The notes: generated by a model not told the origin, from the letters alone. A stretch of DNA of 64,000 nt from Clostridiales bacterium SIT11 (GCA_001299455.1 CYUK01000003.1:1302001-1366000); one strand, 5' to 3'; positions 9,218 through 18,026 are shown, numbered from the stretch's first letter. A program made the numbers and translations.

Positions 9218-10300
9218 TTGAAAGATATTGTATTTAAAAATGTTTGTAAATCCTACCAGGACAGTAAACATATGGTTTTAGACCATTTAAACTTTACAAT
9301 CCAAGATGGAGAGCGCCTGGTATTACTAGGCCCTTCTGGCTGTGGAAAGTCCACAACCCTCCGGATTATTGCTGGGCTTTCAGACATTACCAGTGGCCAA
9401 TTAATCCTAAATAACCAGGTGGCCAATCACCTAGAAGCCAAGGACCGAAATATTTCCATGGTTTTTCAAAATTATGCCCTGTATCCCCATATGACTGTGC
9501 GGGACAACATCACCTATGGACTGAAAATCAACAAACTTCCCAAAGACGAAATTGAAGCCAGGTTCCAAGACGCCATAAAAACTCTCCAGTTAGATGGCTT
9601 GGAAGACCGAAAACCCAAGGACCTGTCTGGCGGACAAAGGCAACGTGTTGCCCTGGCCCGGGCCCTGGTGAAAAAAACAGACTATTTTCTATTAGATGAG
9701 CCCCTGTCTAACCTGGATGCCCAGCTCCGCCTCCATGCCCGGAAAGAACTGGTACGGATTCATGAAAAATACCATATGACCTTAATTTACGTCACTCATG
9801 ACCAGGTAGAAGCCATGACCATAGGCCAGAGAATCGTCCTTTTAAATCAAGGAAAGATTCAAATGGCAGACACCCCCTACAATATTTATAACCATCCTAA
9901 AAACGTCTTTACGGCAAAGTTTATCGGGTCCCCCTCCATGAATATTATCCCAGCCCAAGTTAAAGACCAAGAAGTTTACGTAAAAGACCAACCTGTAAAC
10001 CTGGGTCTGACCTTGCCCGCGCTCCTCAAAACCTATTCTAAAGATCAAATCTACCTAGGTATCCGGCCGGAACACATTAAAATAAACAAGAAAAAAGGCT
10101 TCCCAGTTCAAGTTAACTACCTGGAAGACTATGGAAACCGGCTAGGAATTTATTTTAACCTTATGGGCCAAGAATATGTCGTCATAGCAAATGACAAGGA
10201 TGGGACATCCTACAAGGAAGGGGATGAAATTTACTTGACCTTTAACCCAGAAAAAATTTCCCTCTTTGACATTGATACAGAAGAAAACCTGGAGGCTTAA
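9218..10300 (+). CDS. Sugar ABC transporter ATP-binding protein (UgpC/MsmK type)
   Basis: A 360-aa ATPase with Walker A GPSGCGKST (about residues 38-46), signature LSGGQRQR, Walker B YFLLDEP, D-loop SNLD, and switch histidine VTHD. A C-terminal TOBE/regulatory domain (about 240-350) is typical of the MalK/UgpC class. TTG start at 9218, chosen for AAAGGA at 9205-9210. It lies 71 bp after the permeases; having its own ATPase means the importer need not share a multitask ATPase. Confidence 0.93.
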   Translation: MKDIVFKNVCKSYQDSKHMVLDHLNFTIQDGERLVLLGPSGCGKSTTLRIIAGLSDITSGQLILNNQVANHLEAKDRNISMVFQNYALYPHMTVRDNITYGLKINKLPKDEIEARFQDAIKTLQLDGLEDRKPKDLSGGQRQRVALARALVKKTDYFLLDEPLSNLDAQLRLHARKELVRIHEKYHMTLIYVTHDQVEAMTIGQRIVLLNQGKIQMADTPYNIYNHPKNVFTAKFIGSPSMNIIPAQVKDQEVYVKDQPVNLGLTLPALLKTYSKDQIYLGIRPEHIKINKKKGFPVQVNYLEDYGNRLGIYFNLMGQEYVVIANDKDGTSYKEGDEIYLTFNPEKISLFDIDTEENLEA

Positions 10301-11077
10301 ATGATTTATATTTCAACCAACATGTTCCATGCCCTAAACCTGGAAAAAGTCTACCAAATTGTAGACTCTGTGGACTTTGACCTGGGGATAGAAATTTTCC
10401 CCATGTTTCATATTCCCGGTTACCAAGAACTTTTAGAAAAAAATAGGGACAAGCTGAAAAAATATCCCCTGACTTTTCATGAACCCTACTACAAGACAGA
10501 TCACAGTTGTCTAGAAGGAGACGTTTTTTTCACCACTAAAGACTACTATGAAAAATTCCTGTCCTTCCAAGACTTGAACCCTAAATACATTGTCTATCAC
10601 TACAATAACCAGAAAATCCAAGATAGGGACCAGATGCTTGTAGCTGCCCGTAAAAATTTAGATTACCTGAGCCAAGCATCCTCTGCACCTCTTTTAATCG
10701 AGAATGTAGGAGTAGAATCCAGGGGAAATGTCCTCTTTAACCAAGAAGAATTTATTGAAGAGTGCCTCCATCGAAAAGAACATGTCTTAATTGATATAGG
10801 CCATGCCAATGCCAATGCTTGGGACCTGGACCAGCTACTTTCTGCTTTGAAAGGGAAAATTAAATCCTACCACCTCCATACAAATGACGGATGTCACGAT
10901 CTTCACCAATCTATTTTTAAAGGAGGGATGACACCTGAAATTGAAGCCACCATAGACCGGATTAAAAAATACACACCTGAAGCAGACCTGGTCTTGGAAT
11001 ATGGAAAAGACTATGATGAAGAAATTCCTCAAGTCATTGAGGATGTAAAAAGACTGCATGTCTTATGGACAAACTGA
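10301..11077 (+). CDS. Sugar phosphate isomerase/epimerase-like TIM-barrel protein
   Basis: A 258-aa protein of the AP endonuclease 2/xylose isomerase-like TIM-barrel superfamily. Candidate metal-site segments are TFHEPYYKTD, LIENVG, LIDIGHANAN and SYHLHTNDG, with a final LEYG. Its ATG directly follows the TAA of the ATPase gene, so it is the last gene of the importer operon and probably acts on the imported compound or its phosphate. The reaction is unknown: isomerase, epimerase or dehydratase are all possible. Confidence 0.7.
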   Translation: MIYISTNMFHALNLEKVYQIVDSVDFDLGIEIFPMFHIPGYQELLEKNRDKLKKYPLTFHEPYYKTDHSCLEGDVFFTTKDYYEKFLSFQDLNPKYIVYHYNNQKIQDRDQMLVAARKNLDYLSQASSAPLLIENVGVESRGNVLFNQEEFIEECLHRKEHVLIDIGHANANAWDLDQLLSALKGKIKSYHLHTNDGCHDLHQSIFKGGMTPEIEATIDRIKKYTPEADLVLEYGKDYDEEIPQVIEDVKRLHVLWTN

Positions 11078-11100
11078 AATATAGCCTAGAGATTGGAATG

Positions 11101-11131
11101 AAAAACCACAGCCTAAGAGCCGTGGTTTTTT
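11101..11131. terminator. Bidirectional terminator between converging operons
   Basis: AAAAACCAC (11101-11109) pairs with GTGGTTTTT (11122-11130) and has T runs in both directions. It would end both the importer operon (plus) and the ABC exporter operon (minus). Confidence 0.85.
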
Positions 11132-11159
11132 GTGAATAGTTCTAGAGAAAGGGTGCTTT

Positions 11160-12026
11160 TTAGAGAGTATGGCAGCTTTTATTTCTATGGAAAATGTAGT
11201 AGTCTTCAAGTTTGGCTTCGACGGGAAGGGAACCGTCCAAGGGCCTACCTGTATACCGGATTTTTAAAGCTTGTCCCTCATAACGCATCCGGATAATTTG
11301 AACTTTTTTGTCATAGCGACTTAAGTCCTGGAAGGGGATGGATTTTTCGAAAACTTTCCCCTTCATGCTTTCAATGAGCTTATCTGATGTGGTTTTGGCC
11401 GTCATTTTTCCGTCATTTAAGATAATAATATTTTTTGTAATAGCTTCAATATCGGAAATGATGTGGGTAGAGAAGAGAATCATTTTATCCTTGGACATGT
11501 TGGATAAGATATTTGAAAATCGAATTCTCTCCCCAGGATCTAGACCTGCTGTTGGCTCGTCTAAAATAAGAATTTTTGGGTCATTGAGGATGGCTTGGGC
11601 AATACCTACTCTTCGCTTCATTCCTCCAGAAAAATGAATAACTTTCTTATCTTTTGCATCCTCTAAGTTCACAAAAGACAGAACTTGGGGGATTTTTTCT
11701 TTTAGTGTGGCTTTACTTAAACCTTTTAGGGCACCCATATAGGTTAAAAACTCATAGGCGGTAAAACCAGGGAAAACAGAAAATTCTTGGGGCATGTAAC
11801 CTAAGGGGCTTCGATATTTTTCCTTTAACTGAGAAATTTCCTCTTCTTGGTAATAAATTTGACCACTGGTTGGCTTATCTACACCGACTAAAATCCGCAT
11901 TAAGGTAGATTTTCCAGCTCCATTATCTCCTAAAAGACCATAAATACCAGAATTTAATTCTAAATTGATGTCCGAAAGAGCGACCTTTTTTCCAAAATTT
12001 TTGCTTAAGTTTTCAATTTTTAACAT
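11160..12026 (-). CDS. ABC exporter ATP-binding protein
   Basis: A 288-aa ATPase with Walker A GDNGAGKST (residues 33-41), Q-loop GYMPQEF, signature HFSGGMKRR, Walker B ILILDEP and the switch region FSTHIISDIE. This is the DRA/CcmA-like class that pairs with ABC-2-type membrane proteins. The long C-terminus (about 215-288) has no recognised domain. It is the last gene of the operon 15062 to 11160, after two paired membrane subunits, so it should power export or another membrane extraction step. Confidence 0.9.
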   Translation of the reverse strand: MLKIENLSKNFGKKVALSDINLELNSGIYGLLGDNGAGKSTLMRILVGVDKPTSGQIYYQEEEISQLKEKYRSPLGYMPQEFSVFPGFTAYEFLTYMGALKGLSKATLKEKIPQVLSFVNLEDAKDKKVIHFSGGMKRRVGIAQAILNDPKILILDEPTAGLDPGERIRFSNILSNMSKDKMILFSTHIISDIEAITKNIIILNDGKMTAKTTSDKLIESMKGKVFEKSIPFQDLSRYDKKVQIIRMRYEGQALKIRYTGRPLDGSLPVEAKLEDYYIFHRNKSCHTL

Positions 12027-12044
12027 GATAAAATCTCCTTATTG

Positions 12045-13136
12045 CTAGCTAAAAGATTTCTTTTTTCCAATAGACATGCCAATCCATAAGAGGGCAGACA
12101 AGAGGAGAGGAAAGATTAGAGAATCTAGGTAATAGGATCGTAAACTGTGATAGGATAAACTGGAATTAAAGTTTTCGATATTGATTAGAGAGAGAGGAGA
12201 TAAAAGAAGAAATTTTCTGGAAGAAGGGGACGTCCAGAGGGAGTGGAGTAAGAAATGGATAGAGACATAGGCTAGGACAAGGGAGAAGGAAAGCTTGGTG
12301 TCTTCTACTAATTCTCCCAAAAGAAGGAAGAGGAGAACAAAGTAAAGGGTTAGTGCAAGACCGTTACAAAGTTTATAGATAAAATATTGGAGATAGGTAA
12401 CCTGAAAGGGGAAGAGAAAAAACTCTTTAGAATTTTGAATGAAGAGGTCCTGGCCATCCCTTCCATAAATCAAAAACACCAGAAAAGAAAAGAGGAAAAC
12501 TCCGCCGAGATAGGTAAAAAGACCAATTTCTAATCCATTCAATATGCGGATTTGAAAGAGTTTTTCCTTTCCATAAAGAGTGGTTTCTATCATGTCTTTA
12601 GTCTTGAGCCGGTCATCCTCTTTCATAACGGGAACAAGAAGAAAAACCAGGGCCAGAAGGACTGCATAGAAAATTTTATTAAAATTTCGGAGAAGAACCT
12701 TCCAGCCTTCACAATAGCCAATGAGGATTTTGTCCAAATTTTTTATGGTATTATCCTGGTAGGTCTTTTTGATTAAGTCCATTCGGTAGTCAAAGAAACC
12801 CTGTGTTGAAGGCTTTTCCCCATGGAGGAGGGCATCATTTAAGCTTTCAACAAATAAAAAGTCTTTAACAGCAATCTTCTCTTTTGCCAAGTGTTCTTGG
12901 GGGAGATTGTATTTGCTTATTAACTTATTTGCTTCTTCATTGTCATACCATTTTTGAGTCATGAGATAGCGATATTCTGTTCCGTCTGAGATTTCTACGT
13001 GAAAGCTCTCTTGTAAGTATCGATTTTGTTCCTCCTTAATGAAATAAATGGAAGAAACCAATAAAAATAGACAGAGGGCCAAAAGATAGGAGAAGGGAAG
13101 AATTCTTTTTCGGTTAACTTTTATTAAATACTTCAT
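12045..13136 (-). CDS. ABC exporter membrane subunit (paired with the next gene upstream)
   Basis: A 363-aa membrane protein: one N-terminal helix, about 130 exposed residues, then five or so helices. No family name is certain. It shares a motif with its operon partner: EGWKVLLRNFNKIFY here and EGWRYMRDFLNMTFY there, in both cases at the start of the second helix and followed by an acidic turn (KEDD / SSDDE). The pair therefore looks like a duplicated, heterodimeric permease. The start overlaps the partner's stop in ATGA. Confidence 0.75.
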   Translation of the reverse strand: MKYLIKVNRKRILPFSYLLALCLFLLVSSIYFIKEEQNRYLQESFHVEISDGTEYRYLMTQKWYDNEEANKLISKYNLPQEHLAKEKIAVKDFLFVESLNDALLHGEKPSTQGFFDYRMDLIKKTYQDNTIKNLDKILIGYCEGWKVLLRNFNKIFYAVLLALVFLLVPVMKEDDRLKTKDMIETTLYGKEKLFQIRILNGLEIGLFTYLGGVFLFSFLVFLIYGRDGQDLFIQNSKEFFLFPFQVTYLQYFIYKLCNGLALTLYFVLLFLLLGELVEDTKLSFSLVLAYVSIHFLLHSLWTSPSSRKFLLLSPLSLINIENFNSSLSYHSLRSYYLDSLIFPLLLSALLWIGMSIGKKKSFS

Positions 13137-14356
13137 TTTCCCTTTCCTCCTTTTAAGTAGTAGTGGTTCATGAAAGGCATGGCGAAGATTCGACTGATAG
13201 AAATGTAGACCAAGGATAAGAGAAAAGCAATCAGGGTGTAGGGAAAGACATGGTGATTAAGAACTAAAAGCTTAGAAGGAGAAAAATTGTAGCGGACAAA
13301 ATTTTGCGGCGTAAAGAAGGCGAGGGTATTGGCCCAGGGCTGGGGAGAGGCCGCCCACTTATTCAGGTAAATTAAAATGAGAGTTAAAAGGACAAGAGAC
13401 ACCTTTGTCTTGTGGAAAAACATGGAGACAAAAAGAATAATATTGACCATGACCAGGCTAGCAAAATACCCGGATAGGGCCTCTAGGAAAAAACCCTGGC
13501 AGGTGGTGAGGTTAAAAATAGCTGGACTGGAATAAAATTCTATCGAGGCATTGGCTCCATGGAGGGAGTAAATCATCCAGTGATAGACCAGTAAAAAGCT
13601 TAGGTAAGCCAGATAGGCTAAACTGGCAAAAATTTCTCCTGCTCTTAACTTGGCCAAGTAAAGACCAAAGCGACCTTTTTTTGTATGCAAGTCCATTTCA
13701 GTAAATCCTTGCTCATCATCAGATGAGGTTAGAGAAGAGAGGGCTAGGACTAAATAGATTAAAAATAGATAAAAAGTCATATTAAGGAAGTCTCGCATAT
13801 ACCGCCAGCCTTCATTATAAGCATAGTAAAAAGGACGTTTCACTTGACTTGCCTGGGACAAGATACTTTGAACTTGAGCCTGGCTATAGGGGTGGTCTGC
13901 GGTATGAATCCAAGTTTTTATGGCCTTTAAACGGTTTTGATAAAAATGTTCAATTTCCTGGTCGCTCATCTGGATGGAAAAATCTTGGATTCCATGGCTA
14001 GTAGGAAAATTCAAACTTTCTGATAGCCATTGAAAGGGGTAAATCAACTTTAAACCAAGTGCTTTTTCTTCAGATCGTTTACCTTCAACAAAGTCTCTTT
14101 CTTTACTGTGTTCATAGAGAGAGCGGACTTTTTTCATTCGCTCCTTGGTTAAAAAACCATCATATTTGATTCCCTCATCTTTCAGTAAAGTCCAATAGGA
14201 AAGGCCAGATCCAAAGTTTTCTTCGTCTAAGACCATGTCTAGAGATTGACCATAGGGAAGCATTTTGGCCAAGCAAATTAAAAGAAATAGGCAGGCAATG
14301 AGAAGATTATTCTTAGTAAATATTTTTTTACATACGAGTTTTGTTACAACAAACAT
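13133..14356 (-). CDS. ABC exporter membrane subunit (paired)
   Basis: A 407-aa membrane protein with an N-terminal helix, about 170 exposed residues and five to six further helices. It is a diverged homologue of the 363-aa subunit, as shown by the shared EGW...N..FY segment and overall topology. It follows the 212-aa anchored protein by 67 bp and overlaps the next gene by 4 bp. Its family is not recognised; ABC-2-type function is inferred from the ATPase downstream. Confidence 0.75.
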   Translation of the reverse strand: MFVVTKLVCKKIFTKNNLLIACLFLLICLAKMLPYGQSLDMVLDEENFGSGLSYWTLLKDEGIKYDGFLTKERMKKVRSLYEHSKERDFVEGKRSEEKALGLKLIYPFQWLSESLNFPTSHGIQDFSIQMSDQEIEHFYQNRLKAIKTWIHTADHPYSQAQVQSILSQASQVKRPFYYAYNEGWRYMRDFLNMTFYLFLIYLVLALSSLTSSDDEQGFTEMDLHTKKGRFGLYLAKLRAGEIFASLAYLAYLSFLLVYHWMIYSLHGANASIEFYSSPAIFNLTTCQGFFLEALSGYFASLVMVNIILFVSMFFHKTKVSLVLLTLILIYLNKWAASPQPWANTLAFFTPQNFVRYNFSPSKLLVLNHHVFPYTLIAFLLSLVYISISRIFAMPFMNHYYLKGGKGK

Positions 14357-14423
14357 TGATTTTCAGCTCCCTGTGTATACTTGTCTTAGTGGAGGTCGTC
14401 ATTGTTTCCTTTTTTTCAAGCTT

Positions 14424-15062
14424 TTACTGAAGGGCTTTTTTTAAGTCATAGTAAGACCCGGCAAAGACGACCTTCCATTCTGTTTGCCCCTGGGGTTTGG
14501 CTAGGATAAGCTCATCATATTTCCCATCCAACCGTCTGGCTTCATAGGCAAAGAGTTCTTCGTTTTTAAGACCTTGGATTGGACCCTTTCGTTTTTCTAA
14601 AGGAATAGACCCAATTAAGTCAACTACGCGATAGTCTACAGTTTGCATAAAGACTAAATCTGCATTGTGGTCGTTCTCGTGTCCCTCTTCCCTTGGTGGA
14701 TAAACATCTGGTTTTGATTCAATGTACTTTTCGGTCGCTTGGTTTAAATTCGCAAACAAGTCTTCGGTCCTTTGAGAGCCTATAGGCCCTAGGACAATGT
14801 CTCCGCCCCTTTTAACAGATCCGGCCCAACCTTCTTCCAACCAATCTTTTCTATTCTTTGCCCTTTGTTTGGCAATTTTTTTATCTGCAGCAATGTCTTC
14901 AAGACTTCGGCCGTCAGGATTTTCTGATTTTTGCCCTTGAGAATTTTCGTTTTTTGTTTGGTCTTGGACCAGGGAATAGGTGGATTCTTTTTTCAGGTAG
15001 AGGGCAGAAGCTAAAATAATTAGGACCACGAGAAGGCCTAGGATGATTTTTTTACTTTTCAT
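14424..15062 (-). CDS. Membrane-anchored extracytoplasmic protein of unknown function
   Basis: A 212-aa protein with an N-terminal signal anchor (IILGLLVVLIILASALYL) and a polar exterior domain with KNRKDWLEEGW (about 68-78) and a C-terminal beta-rich part (LAKPQGQTEWKVVFAGSYY). No Cys lipobox is present. It is the first gene of the exporter operon, directly behind a promoter that carries the same box as the adjacent two-component system. It may sense, capture or guide the exporter substrate; this is inference from context. Confidence 0.65.
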   Translation of the reverse strand: MKSKKIILGLLVVLIILASALYLKKESTYSLVQDQTKNENSQGQKSENPDGRSLEDIAADKKIAKQRAKNRKDWLEEGWAGSVKRGGDIVLGPIGSQRTEDLFANLNQATEKYIESKPDVYPPREEGHENDHNADLVFMQTVDYRVVDLIGSIPLEKRKGPIQGLKNEELFAYEARRLDGKYDELILAKPQGQTEWKVVFAGSYYDLKKALQ

Positions 15063-15085
15063 TAGAATACATCTCCTTTTCTCTG

Positions 15086-15126
15086 ATTATAGGGGAGAAC
15101 CCCATCAAAAACAGTTAACTTTTGTC
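15086..15126 (-). promoter_or_regulatory. Promoter of the exporter operon with response-regulator box
   Basis: On the minus strand, the box GACAAAAGTTAACTG (15126-15112) is followed by exactly 20 nt and then TATAAT (15091-15086). The box takes the place of a -35 element. It matches 14 of 15 bases of the box before the sensor kinase gene at 17383-17397. Confidence 0.7.
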
Positions 15127-15137
15127 CGGGATTTTCT

Positions 15138-15172
15138 TTAAAAAAAGAAGAAGGCCTTAGACACTTCTTCTT
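15138..15172 (-). terminator. Terminator of the two-component operon
   Basis: On the minus strand AAGAAGAAG (15172-15164) pairs with CTTCTTCTT (15153-15145), then a T run. The stem overlaps the response regulator stop codon and separates this operon from the exporter promoter. Confidence 0.75.
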
Positions 15173-15773
15173 AAAAGGGGTCAATATAGCCGATTTCTCT
15201 GGCTTTTTGAACCATCTCCTGGTAATTTTTAACCTCCAACTTGCTGTAGATACGGTTTAAAAGAACGGCCAGGGAGGAGGTGGACATAAAAGACTCTTTG
15301 GCAACTTCTTTTCTGGATTTTCCTGAAGCATAGAGGCGGAGAATTTTTAGTTCTGTTTCTGTCAATTTTTCAGGAAGATGGATTTTGGGAGGGAAGTAGG
15401 TTTTATTTTCCAAGCAAGCACCTCGAATTTTATTCAAAAGACTTTGGGCAGATTCTTCCTTAGAAATAAAGCCGGAACAACCAATTTCTTTCGCCTTTTC
15501 TTGGTAGTAGTCTAAATTATATCCAGTTAAAATTAAGACATTGCTTCCATATTCTTGGATTAAAGTTTCACTTAGTTTTAGGCCGTTTTCTCCCTTAGCT
15601 AAGCCATCCAAGTTAATATCAACGAGAAATAAATCATAGGATTCTTCTTTTAATTTTGCTTCGAGATCTTGCCTATTTTCTAGGATATCCACTTGGATTT
15701 CTCCGCTGGATTCTAAATCTGTCTTTAAATATTGGGCCAACATTTTATGATCTTCGATTAACATAATCTTCAT
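15171..15773 (-). CDS. LuxR-type two-component response regulator
   Basis: A 200-aa regulator. The receiver domain (about 1-120) has the acidic pair ED (7-8), phosphoacceptor Asp in LVDINLD (about 52), Thr in LILTGY (about 83) and Lys in FISKE (about 105). The C-terminal HTH (about 135-195) has TETELKILRLYASGKSRKEV, LuxR/NarL-like but with a divergent recognition helix (MSTSSLAVLLNRIYSKL). ATG with AAAGGAG 7 nt upstream. It overlaps the kinase gene by 29 bp and likely binds the boxes at 15112-15126 and 17383-17397. Confidence 0.88.
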   Translation of the reverse strand: MKIMLIEDHKMLAQYLKTDLESSGEIQVDILENRQDLEAKLKEESYDLFLVDINLDGLAKGENGLKLSETLIQEYGSNVLILTGYNLDYYQEKAKEIGCSGFISKEESAQSLLNKIRGACLENKTYFPPKIHLPEKLTETELKILRLYASGKSRKEVAKESFMSTSSLAVLLNRIYSKLEVKNYQEMVQKAREIGYIDPF

Positions 15774-17322
15774 AGATTCGCTCCTTTTTTATGGGTAGGT
15801 CTAGATAAAAAGCTAGGTAGCCTTCTTCTTGGTTTTGGCCTTCCTTCATGCTAAAGTGACCTCCCAATCGTTTGGTCTCAAAGGTCAGTAACTTTAAACC
15901 TGTGCTGGTGTTTGGGCCGGAATTTTTGTCCAAATAATCCCCATAGTTCACCATTGATAAAAAAATTTGCTCTTCTTTATTCGCTAGGTTGATTTCTGTG
16001 TAGGAGCCCTTGCCATGTTTAAAAAGATTACTGACGAGCTCATAAAGAACCTTGTAGATAAATCGGTCATAGGGGCCAGGGAGGAGAAAATCATCAGGGC
16101 AAGTAAAGTCGATTAAAATGCCCTGGTTTTGATACTTGTCTTCCAAATCCTTGATGAGCTGATAATAACTATTATTTAAACTTTCCCTGGGATTTAAGAT
16201 AGGGTCATAGGCATTTAATTCTTGGCGGATTTTTTTGATATTGCCAGAGAGAATTTCTAGAATTTGTTCTTTTTCTTCAAAAGGCTGGGCTCTTTGGATC
16301 AACTTTTGCAAGAGGATATTGTCTTGTAAAATCATATCATGGAGAAAACGAGTGTTTTTTTCGGCATAGAGCTGGGCATACTTATCCAGCAAGAGATTTT
16401 CTTTGCTCTTGTCAAGTAGGCTGTCAATATCTTGCTGACCTAGGTCTTGGTAATTGAAATAAGAAGAAATCATGACAAAAAATGCACTCAAGTAAAGAGC
16501 CAGGAAGAAGAGTTGGAAAAAATCGCTTGGAAAGCCATTGACCATAAAAAGGATTAAGAAAAGAAGAAAACAAGCCTGCATCCATTTCTTTAAGGGAGAA
16601 GAGAAGTCTTTGAAAGATAAGTGGTAAGATTTTACCAGTAAATAGATTAAAACCCCTGCCAAAAGGGCCATCATATAGAATTCCTCAAAATTATTTAAAT
16701 AATTCCAAAAGGAGGAGAAATAAAAACTTCCCAATAAATAGAGGGCTAAGAAGCTAGAGGTCAAAATCATAAGTTGATAACTATAAAGCCCCCGATTGTC
16801 AATATCTTTTCTTTTGATGAGAAAAAACAGGAGGGGGAATAGACAGAGGAAAAAGTAAATCCATAGGAACAAAAAGTTGACATCAAGAGAGGAGAAGGTT
16901 GAAAAGAGAAAAATTCCTAAGAAAAAGAGGGAAGTTCCAAGGCGAAAGGAGCCAAAACGATATTGGCCTTCTAAAATAATATCCATATAGGAATAGGAAA
17001 AAATAAGTTGAAAAATAAAAAAATACCGAAGAAGCAGAAGGTCGTTTAGGACATAGGAGACGAGGGCGTCTTCCAAGATAAAATAAAGAGGAATCCACAG
17101 GAGGGTTGTGGATACCCTGTAAATATAGGTTTTCTCCCGCTCTTCTAAAAGAATGAAGAAGGAAATAAAGATGATGAGGGAAAAAAGGCTGGATAGGATT
17201 AAGATATGGGGATTACTGGATCCCTTTTTGACAAAGAGTAAGTAAAACCAATACAGGAAAAATTGAATGAGGATGTGAGCCCAAAGTAAGATTGGTTTTT
17301 TATAAGATAAAAATTGTTTCAT
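15745..17322 (-). CDS. Sensor histidine kinase
   Basis: A 525-aa membrane kinase. About the first 280 residues form eight or more helices, with no obvious exported sensor domain. The cytoplasmic part has the phosphoacceptor segment RFLHDMILQDN, the N box LVSNLFKHGKGSYTEI and the G box TSTGLKLL. The start is placed at 17322 because GGAGG lies 5 nt upstream; an in-frame ATG at 17361 lies inside the -10 element. Membrane-embedded sensing and the adjacent exporter suggest a response to envelope-active compounds, which is inference. Confidence 0.85.
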   Translation of the reverse strand: MKQFLSYKKPILLWAHILIQFFLYWFYLLFVKKGSSNPHILILSSLFSLIIFISFFILLEEREKTYIYRVSTTLLWIPLYFILEDALVSYVLNDLLLLRYFFIFQLIFSYSYMDIILEGQYRFGSFRLGTSLFFLGIFLFSTFSSLDVNFLFLWIYFFLCLFPLLFFLIKRKDIDNRGLYSYQLMILTSSFLALYLLGSFYFSSFWNYLNNFEEFYMMALLAGVLIYLLVKSYHLSFKDFSSPLKKWMQACFLLFLILFMVNGFPSDFFQLFFLALYLSAFFVMISSYFNYQDLGQQDIDSLLDKSKENLLLDKYAQLYAEKNTRFLHDMILQDNILLQKLIQRAQPFEEKEQILEILSGNIKKIRQELNAYDPILNPRESLNNSYYQLIKDLEDKYQNQGILIDFTCPDDFLLPGPYDRFIYKVLYELVSNLFKHGKGSYTEINLANKEEQIFLSMVNYGDYLDKNSGPNTSTGLKLLTFETKRLGGHFSMKEGQNQEEGYLAFYLDLPIKKERIYEDYVNRRS

Positions 17323-17356
17323 GACTTCCTCCGCATATTGTGTCTTCTTTATTCTT

Positions 17357-17397
17357 ATCATACTGGATTAAAAAGAAAAATGCAGCTAACTTTTGTC
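17357..17397 (-). promoter_or_regulatory. Promoter of the kinase/regulator operon with the same box
   Basis: On the minus strand GACAAAAGTTAGCTG (17397-17383), exactly 20 nt, then TATGAT (17362-17357). There is no consensus -35. The identical layout at 15086-15126 argues for autoregulation and co-regulation by the response regulator. Confidence 0.7.
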
Positions 17398-17531
17398 TAG
17401 ACTATGGGAACCTATTTAAAACTTCTTCTTATGAACAAAAAAAGACGGAAAGGAATCCATCTTACTAGGATGGAGTGATGAAATTTTCCAATAGGGTTCA
17501 TGGGCGTGAATATAGGGGAGAAGAAGGCAAT

Positions 17532-17563
17532 AAAAAAAGGCACTCCCAAGGGAATGCCTTTTT
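17532..17563 (-). terminator. Terminator of the ferredoxin gene
   Basis: On the minus strand an AAAAAGGCATTCCC arm pairs with GGGAGTGCCTTTTT across a 3-nt loop with one mismatch or G-U pair, followed by T. Confidence 0.85.
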
Positions 17564-17581
17564 AATCATGTACAATTGATT

Positions 17582-17749
17582 TTATTCTGGTTGAGCTGCT
17601 CCTGTTGGGCAAACGCCAGCGCAAGAACCACAATCGATACATTCATCTTGGTTGATGGAGTAGATTGGGCCTTCAGAAATACAGTCTACTGGACATTCTG
17701 GTTTGCAAGCACCACAAGCGATGCAAGAATCAGTAATTACATGTGCCAT
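17582..17749 (-). CDS. 2[4Fe-4S] clostridial-type ferredoxin
   Basis: A 55-aa electron carrier with two CxxCxxCxxxCP clusters: CIACGACKPECP and CIDCGSCAGVCP, the signature of clostridial ferredoxin. It is a low-potential cytoplasmic electron carrier for anaerobic oxidoreductases. The start at 17749 (MAHVITDS) is set by AAGGAGG 8 nt upstream; longer in-frame starts overlap that site. It is monocistronic between its own promoter and terminator. Confidence 0.96.
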   Translation of the reverse strand: MAHVITDSCIACGACKPECPVDCISEGPIYSINQDECIDCGSCAGVCPTGAAQPE

Positions 17750-17799
17750 ATACATTTCCTCCTTAAACATTTTGTTGATTTGATTTAACTTATGTTTCT

Positions 17800-17830
17800 A
17801 TTATAACAAGGATTTATAATAAATCAATGA
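17800..17830 (-). promoter_or_regulatory. Promoter of the ferredoxin gene
   Basis: On the minus strand TTGATT (17827-17822), 16-nt spacer, TATAAT (17805-17800), with a TGT extension before the -10. Confidence 0.75.
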
Positions 17831-18017
17831 TAATTTTTAAAAAACTAGCTGAATAAGGAGAAAAAAGTTAATAAATTAACACGTCATTTAGAAAAGAGCT
17901 GGGGAGATGGCTATTTTACAGGCCTAGGAGGATCTTTCAAGGAAAAAGACTTTTAGGGCGGTCTAATTGCTTTCAGGAGAAAGACCGGGGTCCGATTTTC
18001 GAAAAAAGGAAGAAGTG

Positions 18018-18026
18018 TGTTATAAT
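18018..18026 (+). promoter_or_regulatory. Extended -10 promoter of gltX
   Basis: TGTTATAAT with the -10 at 18021-18026, 36 bp before the start codon. The -35 is weak (TTCGAA). No T-box leader is present. Confidence 0.65.

Noticed and set aside
17362-17531. Inverted repeat TCCATC/GATGGA at 17456-17474 as a terminator
   Set aside because: Short stem with no T run on either strand and no gene end nearby on the plus strand.
17830-18017. Possible T-box leader before gltX
   Set aside because: No antiterminator bulge sequence and no terminator hairpin; the promoter lies only 36 bp before the start.
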